Shown piece by piece: positions 40,626 through 45,064 of a stretch of 45,064 nucleotides of DNA. The first letter of the stretch is position 1; each line of letters opens with the position of its first letter. The position numbers and the translations under genes are program-made. Source of the DNA: Saprospiraceae bacterium. GTDB taxonomy: Bacteria > Bacteroidota > Bacteroidia > Chitinophagales > Saprospiraceae. The notes below the pieces were generated by a model. That model was not told where the DNA came from. It made no database searches and saw only the letters and a program-made list of their open reading frames with translations. The DNA lies in NCBI GenBank assembly GCA_027488855.1, contig JAIYAV010000390.1:1-45064 (forward strand). Direction: 5' to 3'.

Positions 40626-42018
40626 ATATTCCATATTTTTCCAAACGGCGATACAACGAAGCCCTGGTCAATCCCAATTCCTTGGAAGCTTCACTGATGT
40701 TGCCCTGGTGTTTTTTAATGGCTTTGAGAATGGTTTCGCGCTCCATGTCTTCCAGGTTCATGCTGGCAGCAGCGAGCGCATCAACGTCGATAGAGGCATT
40801 CGAACCCAGCATAAAATCGTCGGGTTGCAGCGTACCCGAATCCCGGGCCATGATCACCGCGCGTTCCATGGCATGTTGTAATTCCCGCACATTGCCCGGC
40901 CAGGGGTAGGCGAGCATGGCTTTTTTGAGGGATGAACTGATGTTGGAAATGTTGCGATTGTACTTGCGGTTGTACACCTGCAAAAAGTGCTCCCCCAGCA
41001 GTAAAATGTCTTCTGCACGTTCGCGCAAGGAAGGCAAATGGATTTCGATGGTATTGATGCGGTACAACAAATCCTGCCGAAAACTTCGGTCTTTCACCAT
41101 TTCGTAAAGTGGCATATTGGTCGCCGAAATGACCCGCACATCGATGGGGCGCGCCTGATTGGAACCCACCCGGGTGACCATACGGTTTTGCAAAGCGGAG
41201 AGCAATTTGGCTTGTAATCCGGCAGTCAGGTTGCCAATTTCATCCAAAAAAATGGTGCCCCGGTTGGCGGCTTCAAAACGCCCCGGACGATCATCGCGCG
41301 CATCGGTAAAAGCGCCTTTGACGTGGCCAAAAAGTTCACTTTCAAACAGGGTTTCGGTGATGGCACCCAGGTCCACTTTTACAAAATGTTCGTTGACCCG
41401 CAGGGATTGTTGGTGAATGGCTTGGGCCACGAGTTCTTTACCGGTACCGTTTTCGCCCAAAATCAACACATTGGCTTCGGTTTGAGCAACGCGGTTGATG
41501 GTTTCAAAAACCTTGCGCATGGCATTGCTGTTCCCCAAAATTTCGGGAATGGAGTCATTGTGGGCGATGGCAAGACCCTTTTGTTTGGCTTTGAGCTCGT
41601 CGTTTTCCACTTTCGAAGCCCGGAGCTTCATGGCTGAAAGTAGCGTGGCCAGCAACTTTTCGTTTTCCCAGGGTTTGAGTACAAAATCAGTGGCACCACC
41701 CTTGATGGCTTGCACCGCCATTTCAACGTCGCCATACGCAGTAATGAGGATGACCACTGCCGATGGGTCAATTTGCAGGATGCGTTCCAACCAAAAAAAA
41801 CCTTCCTTGCCACTGCTGCGGTCTTTGGTGAAATTCATGTCCAACAAAATCACATCGTAACGCATGTTGGTCAGCAGCGTCGGTAAGTTTTCAGGGTTGC
41901 GTTCGGTTTCCACTTGACTGAAGTGGCGTTTCAGAAAAAGTTTGGCGGCGGTAAGTACGCCCGAATTGTCGTCTACCACCAATATTGCGCCTGGGTGAAG
42001 GTCTGATTTATCTTGCAT
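40624..42018 (-). CDS. sigma-54-dependent response regulator, NtrC family
   Basis: A 464-residue activator. The receiver domain (~11-125) has the acidic pair D16-D17, phospho-acceptor D60 (VILLDMNF) and K115. The AAA+ domain (~155-390) has Walker A GENGTGKE (188-195) and Walker B GTIFLDE. The sigma-54 contact loop reads GAFTDA (235-240) rather than GAFTGA, a variant often seen in Bacteroidota. The C-terminal Fis-type HTH is ISEASKELGLTRASLYRRL. It is the likely partner of the adjacent kinase. The sigma-54 promoter at 18954-18969 ahead of the efflux operon is a plausible target, but this is inference across about 22 kb. Confidence 0.95.
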   Translation of the reverse strand: MQDKSDLHPGAILVVDDNSGVLTAAKLFLKRHFSQVETERNPENLPTLLTNMRYDVILLDMNFTKDRSSGKEGFFWLERILQIDPSAVVILITAYGDVEMAVQAIKGGATDFVLKPWENEKLLATLLSAMKLRASKVENDELKAKQKGLAIAHNDSIPEILGNSNAMRKVFETINRVAQTEANVLILGENGTGKELVAQAIHQQSLRVNEHFVKVDLGAITETLFESELFGHVKGAFTDARDDRPGRFEAANRGTIFLDEIGNLTAGLQAKLLSALQNRMVTRVGSNQARPIDVRVISATNMPLYEMVKDRSFRQDLLYRINTIEIHLPSLRERAEDILLLGEHFLQVYNRKYNRNISNISSSLKKAMLAYPWPGNVRELQHAMERAVIMARDSGTLQPDDFMLGSNASIDVDALAAASMNLEDMERETILKAIKKHQGNISEASKELGLTRASLYRRLEKYGI

Positions 42019-42157
42019 ATGCTATCTAATGAACTTAAAGTAAAACAGTGGCAAAGGCTAAGCCAAAATTGAAAGGGATGCCCAAAGCTGGCATAAATAC
42101 AAATCAACCAAAGTTTTATGGATGCAATGATACAAAAAAACTGGATCACAGAGCATA

Positions 42158-42181
42158 AAAGTGTTCAAAATCGGACACTTT
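42158..42181. promoter_or_regulatory. candidate activator-binding palindrome upstream of the NtrC-like gene
   Basis: AAAGTGTTC-N6-GGACACTTT has 9-nt arms matching at 8 positions, with another half-site, GTGTTCGG, at 42183-42190. It lies about 150 nt upstream of the regulator start in a 194-nt gap (42019-42212) with no other recognisable content. It may be an autoregulatory or neighbour-gene enhancer. Confidence 0.35.
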
Positions 42182-42212
42182 GGTGTTCGGAAATGAACCT
42201 GAACAGCACGGC

Positions 42213-42593
42213 TCAACAGGAAAGATCATCCTTTGGCGCCAGTTCAAAAAAGGTGTCCTGTAGGTCTTTTTCTTCGGTATGCCGACAGGGGAAATCCTTT
42301 TCAATCAACACTTGCAAATGTTGCCCTTCAGCATATGCTTGCAGGTATTCAATGCTCACGTTCTCACTATTGATCCAATTTCCTGCGAGCTTAGCGGGTA
42401 AAATTACTGTAATTTGATGTTCGGTATAGCTGGCCTGTGGCTGTTCGACTTGCTCCAATTTAAGAACGTATTCCAATTTAATTCCTGGTGCAAAATGGAT
42501 GGCTGCGCTTACTTCGCCCTGGCTTTGCAAAACATCCAAATCCGATTTGCGCACCCGTAGGCGGATGCTGTTGGCGTTACAGCGCAGTTTCAT
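42213..42593 (-). CDS. DUF7009-like small protein
   Basis: A 126-residue protein that I match by memory to the DUF7009 family, from the start MKLRCNANSIRLRVRKSDLDVL and the late EKDFPC motif. I take the ATG read from 42593, because the preceding 16 in-frame residues are Phe/Lys-rich and unlike the family. It is mostly beta-stranded (HQITVILPAKLAGNW), soluble and probably cytoplasmic. The function of the family is unknown. It stands alone on the minus strand, between the two-component regulator gene and the divergent OmpA-like gene. Confidence 0.65.
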   Translation of the reverse strand: MKLRCNANSIRLRVRKSDLDVLQSQGEVSAAIHFAPGIKLEYVLKLEQVEQPQASYTEHQITVILPAKLAGNWINSENVSIEYLQAYAEGQHLQVLIEKDFPCRHTEEKDLQDTFFELAPKDDLSC

Positions 42594-42687
42594 GTTCGTG
42601 ATTTTTTTAACATATTTGTAAAGAAAAAGAGAAAAAAACAATTTTGCGGGTTTAAAACCTGTTTAGGAACGCAAGAACCATTACACA

Positions 42688-43542
42688 ATGAGAAATTTAT
42701 TACCCATTCTTGCCTTTATTGTCCTGGCTGTGTTGGCCTGTTGGTGGTGCGTTAGTCTGATTCTTGGCCCAAAAACGGAAGTCAACAACACCAATGAGCG
42801 CCCCAAAACCCTGGCCTTTAATCACGGTACCAAAACCATTCTCAAAGCTTACGACCATTTCGCTTTTGATACCGGCCAGGTTGCGCCCCAACTCAACGCC
42901 AATAACGCACTTTTTCTGGATAAAATCACCGCGTATTTGCAGGGAAATCCCACCCTTTTGCTCAACATCACCGGAGGCTACGGCATTGATGAAGAGGGCG
43001 AAAATCGAGGCTTTTTTGAAAACCTGGGCCTAGCCCGTGCCAATGCCGTCCGGGATTTACTCATTCAGCGTAAACTCGACCCAGACCGCATTACCTTGAG
43101 TTTCAATACTGGCGCGGGGGCCATCCGCCAACAGCCGATTATCTTCAATGCCTATACTCCGGCACAAAGTGTGGACTTTGTGCCTTTGGCCTACACTTTT
43201 GAAGACATGACCTTTTCGGATGAAAGTTTTGTCCCCAAAGGCAGCGAGTTTCGCCCCATTTTGTCCCTGGTAGAATATGCCGATTCGGTTCGCCAGTTTT
43301 TGACCCTGCACAAAGACAAAAAACTCAGCATCATTGGTCATACCGACAATGAGGGTGATGCCAAAGCCAATCTGGCGCTAGGCACCCAACGAGCCGAAAA
43401 CGTATTGCGTTATTTCCGGGAACTGGGCATTCCACCCCGCCAAATGGCTGCTTTTTCGGAGGGTGGAAAACACCCCGTCAGCAACAACAACACGGAAGTA
43501 GGCCAGCGGCGCAATCGCCGAATTAATTTTATCATCGAATAG
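42688..43542 (+). CDS. membrane-anchored protein with two OmpA-like domains
   Basis: A 284-residue envelope protein. A hydrophobic N-terminus (~4-27) is either an anchor or a signal; the internal Cys residues do not form a good lipobox. Two OmpA C-terminal-like domains follow. The first (~55-150, HFAFDTGQ ... NLGLARANAVRDLLIQRKLDPDRITLSF) is degenerate. The second (~175-284) is canonical, with IIGHTDNEGDAKANLALGTQRAENVLRYF and QRRNRRINFII supplying the Asp and Arg that bind diaminopimelate in peptidoglycan. The protein probably tethers the envelope to the cell wall. It is followed 85 nt later by the coiled-coil/HHH gene on the same strand. Confidence 0.85.
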   Translation: MRNLLPILAFIVLAVLACWWCVSLILGPKTEVNNTNERPKTLAFNHGTKTILKAYDHFAFDTGQVAPQLNANNALFLDKITAYLQGNPTLLLNITGGYGIDEEGENRGFFENLGLARANAVRDLLIQRKLDPDRITLSFNTGAGAIRQQPIIFNAYTPAQSVDFVPLAYTFEDMTFSDESFVPKGSEFRPILSLVEYADSVRQFLTLHKDKKLSIIGHTDNEGDAKANLALGTQRAENVLRYFRELGIPPRQMAAFSEGGKHPVSNNNTEVGQRRNRRINFIIE

Positions 43543-43627
43543 ATTATTTGATTTTTCATTAAAGTAATTAAATTGCGACAAATCGGGTTTAAACACTCGC
43601 TTAAACCCAATCCACAACGTACAAGAC

Positions 43628-44923
43628 ATGGAAAACTTAAATCAACTCTTCAGTAACCTGGGAACCGAACAAAGTATTTTAATCCTTAGCTGGTTGATCA
43701 TCGCCTTTTTATTGGGCTTGTTGGCAGGGTATTTTTTGCGGAACCGCTATGTCAATGAATTGAATCGGCAATTGGATGAGAAAGAACAATTGTTGACGGC
43801 AAAACAGCTAGAGTTGGATCAAGTTCAACATGAATTGGCGCTGAAAGAAGCGGATTTGAAACGGGCGGCTTTTGAAGCGGAAGAAGCTCAATCTAAAATC
43901 CGTCGCCATGCCGAAGAAGTTGGTCGCTTGAACCAACTGGTCGCTTCTGCTCAGGTGGAATTGGACAAAACCAAAGCCGAAGAACAGGCCTCGGCCAGCA
44001 TCATCAACGACCTGAATGATCAAATTTTGGGTCTCAAAACCAAAAACGCTCAGCTCGTGGAAGGTGGAGCAATGCCTACTGAGGTGACCATCACCGGAAG
44101 TGGAGAGGCACTGGATCGTTTGGTCGCCATCGAAATGCAGTTGGCTCGCTTGACAGAGGAAAATTCTTCTTTGCTGCGAAAATTGGGTGAATCCAGTGAA
44201 GACCGGTTTGTGGAACACCAGCACCTGCCATCGGTGGATCCTCAACCGCTGCCCGATGTTGTTGTCAGCGAACCAGCAGGTGAGTTTTTTGTACCCAAAG
44301 AGGTTCCTGCTGAACCCGTACAAGAAACACCCAACTTTGGTGGGGAACCCACTACTTTATTCAACGCCGACAAGGTTTTGCTGCGCACCATGGATAAAAA
44401 TGACCTCACCGCCATTGAGGGCATCGGTCCTTTTTTAGAAAAGAAACTCAATGACGCGGGGGTCTTCACCTACGCGGACATCGCAGCTTGGGATGCCGAA
44501 AAAATTGCCGAAATCACCACGAAAATCAGCTTTTTTGAAGGCCGTATTGAGAAAGACGATTGGGTAGGGCAGGCCAAGAAATTGCTGAATGAAACACCAA
44601 CAGAATTTGCAGAGGCCAGCACCTTAGCCGAGGCACGCAGCTTAACGCTTGAAGAAACCCACGTTGTGCCTGCCTTGGATAACCTCAAGTTGATCATGGG
44701 CATTGACGAACCCATCGAAAAAATCCTCTTCACTTCAGGCATCAATTCTTTTGCTGAATTGGCCAAAATGGACCCCAACGAAATCCGCAATATTCTGGTT
44801 TCAGTTGATCCTGCCCTGAGCGGGGTTGATCCGGGTGCCTGGCCCGCTCAAGCGCGACTCGCTTTGGACGAAGAATGGGAAGTTTTACAAGATTACCAAG
44901 AACAACTGAAAATTGAGAGATGA
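43628..44923 (+). CDS. membrane-anchored coiled-coil protein with helix-hairpin-helix domains
   Basis: A 431-residue protein. There is one membrane segment (~17-37, LILSWLIIAFLLGLLAGYFL). A long heptad coiled coil (~42-180) with Glu/Gln/Lys-rich repeats comes next, then a Pro/Val-rich linker (~195-250). Two helix-hairpin-helix-like units end the protein: residues ~255-320 (NDLTAIEGIGPFLEKKLNDAG... FEGRIEKDDWVGQAKKLL) and ~350-400 (LKLIMGIDEPIEKILFTSGI). The first unit is the common 'IxGIGP...L...GI.T..DIA' module found in Bacteroidota membrane proteins, often of the L21-fusion or NuoE-like type. DNA or protein binding by the HHH units is possible. The stop codon lies within the repeat array that follows. 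Confidence 0.8.
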   Translation: MENLNQLFSNLGTEQSILILSWLIIAFLLGLLAGYFLRNRYVNELNRQLDEKEQLLTAKQLELDQVQHELALKEADLKRAAFEAEEAQSKIRRHAEEVGRLNQLVASAQVELDKTKAEEQASASIINDLNDQILGLKTKNAQLVEGGAMPTEVTITGSGEALDRLVAIEMQLARLTEENSSLLRKLGESSEDRFVEHQHLPSVDPQPLPDVVVSEPAGEFFVPKEVPAEPVQETPNFGGEPTTLFNADKVLLRTMDKNDLTAIEGIGPFLEKKLNDAGVFTYADIAAWDAEKIAEITTKISFFEGRIEKDDWVGQAKKLLNETPTEFAEASTLAEARSLTLEETHVVPALDNLKLIMGIDEPIEKILFTSGINSFAELAKMDPNEIRNILVSVDPALSGVDPGAWPAQARLALDEEWEVLQDYQEQLKIER

Positions 44924-45064
44924 AAGATGAGAGATGAAAGATGAAAGATGAGAGATGAGAGAGGAAAGATGAAAGATGAGAGAGGAAAGATGAAAGATGA
45001 GAGAGGAAAGATGCTACCGCAGCATTTTTGACAATGACCTTGTCTAAGCCTCTGCGGTAGCATC
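44915..45064. repeat. GATGAAA-type tandem repeat array leading into palindromic core (copy 2)
   Basis: From 44915 to 45012 the sequence is a degenerate array of GATGAAA, GATGAGA and GAGGAAA units that includes the stop codon of the preceding gene. It leads into the palindrome GATGCTACCGCAG...CTGCGGTAGCATC (45011-45063). The core 45013-45061 is the reverse-orientation relative of 40561-40610. The window ends at the start of what would be the complementary right-hand array. Confidence 0.88.

Noticed and set aside
41297-41314. GAFTDA instead of GAFTGA as a sign that the NtrC-like protein cannot contact sigma-54
   Set aside because: The GAFTDA form is common in functional-looking Bacteroidota regulators, and all other motifs are intact.
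42063-42200. Plus-strand TGGCA/GC-like pair near 42050-42066 as a second sigma-54 promoter
   Set aside because: The -12 part is poor and no plus-strand gene follows, since the next gene is on the minus strand.
44924-45012. Array could be a minisatellite inside a longer reading frame of the HHH protein
   Set aside because: The stop codon at 44921-44923 is in frame and the protein's last HHH-like unit is complete before it.

Overview
The window looks like chromosomal DNA of a Bacteroidota bacterium, most likely of the Saprospiria (Haliscomenobacter/Lewinella relatives). The grounds are secreted proteins with type IX secretion (T9SS) C-terminal sorting domains, a TonB-dependent receptor with a carboxypeptidase-like N-domain, promoters of the Bacteroidota TTTG-N19-21-TAnnTTTG type, and an NtrC-family regulator with a GAFTDA loop. 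The genus is inference. I saw no rRNA, tRNA, CRISPR array, intact insertion sequence or phage module.

Layout. (1) 1-12.1 kb, plus strand: a glycan-degradation region. It holds the 3' end of a GH92 mannosidase, a five-bladed beta-propeller glycosidase-like protein, two unidentified alpha/alpha-toroid-like exported proteins, two paralogous GH27 alpha-galactosidase-like enzymes (each NPCBM + Ig-like + GH27), a zinc alcohol dehydrogenase and a Tat-exported Gfo/Idh/MocA oxidoreductase. No SusC/SusD pair lies inside the window. (2) 12.3-19.0 kb, minus strand: a TerB-like small protein and a five-gene tripartite efflux operon (membrane-fusion protein, TolC-like protein, ABC ATPase, two FtsX-type permeases) preceded by a good sigma-54 promoter and a palindromic candidate enhancer. 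(3) 19.2-23 kb: a lipoprotein and small tyrosine phosphatase; a membrane-anchored GIY-YIG-like nuclease with a candidate immunity partner, divergent from an HTH gene; and a CarH-like MerR regulator that has lost the cobalamin-ligand histidines. (4) 23-27.7 kb: a large T9SS adhesin-like protein, an Rpn-type PD-(D/E)XK nuclease and a GNAT acetyltransferase. (5) 27.7-30.8 kb: gnd and zwf, divergent, giving the two dehydrogenases of the oxidative pentose-phosphate pathway. (6) 31-39 kb: a FabH-like ketosynthase, a lipoprotein, a T9SS subtilase, and an unusual tight operon of TonB receptor, alpha-oxoamine-synthase-like enzyme and class-A-beta-lactamase-like hydrolase. (7) 39-45 kb: an NtrY/NtrC-like two-component pair, a DUF7009-like protein, a double OmpA-like protein and a coiled-coil/helix-hairpin-helix membrane protein.

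The most striking non-coding feature is a recurrent class of long intergenic inverted repeats whose arms are themselves built from short tandem units: CTAAGGTG, ACGGATT, CACAAAGGAC, GTTGAGGA, GATGAAA. At least seven occur, nearly all directly downstream of genes. Two widely separated copies share a conserved core of about 50 bp but carry completely different low-complexity extensions, which suggests a palindromic element that grows by copying local short repeats symmetrically into both arms.

The two-component pair (39.2-42.0 kb) is a natural candidate activator of the sigma-54 efflux operon. The GIY-YIG/immunity pair and the TonB/oxoamine-synthase/serine-hydrolase operon are the best candidates for undescribed functional modules. 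All family assignments were made by eye from motifs, without database searches.
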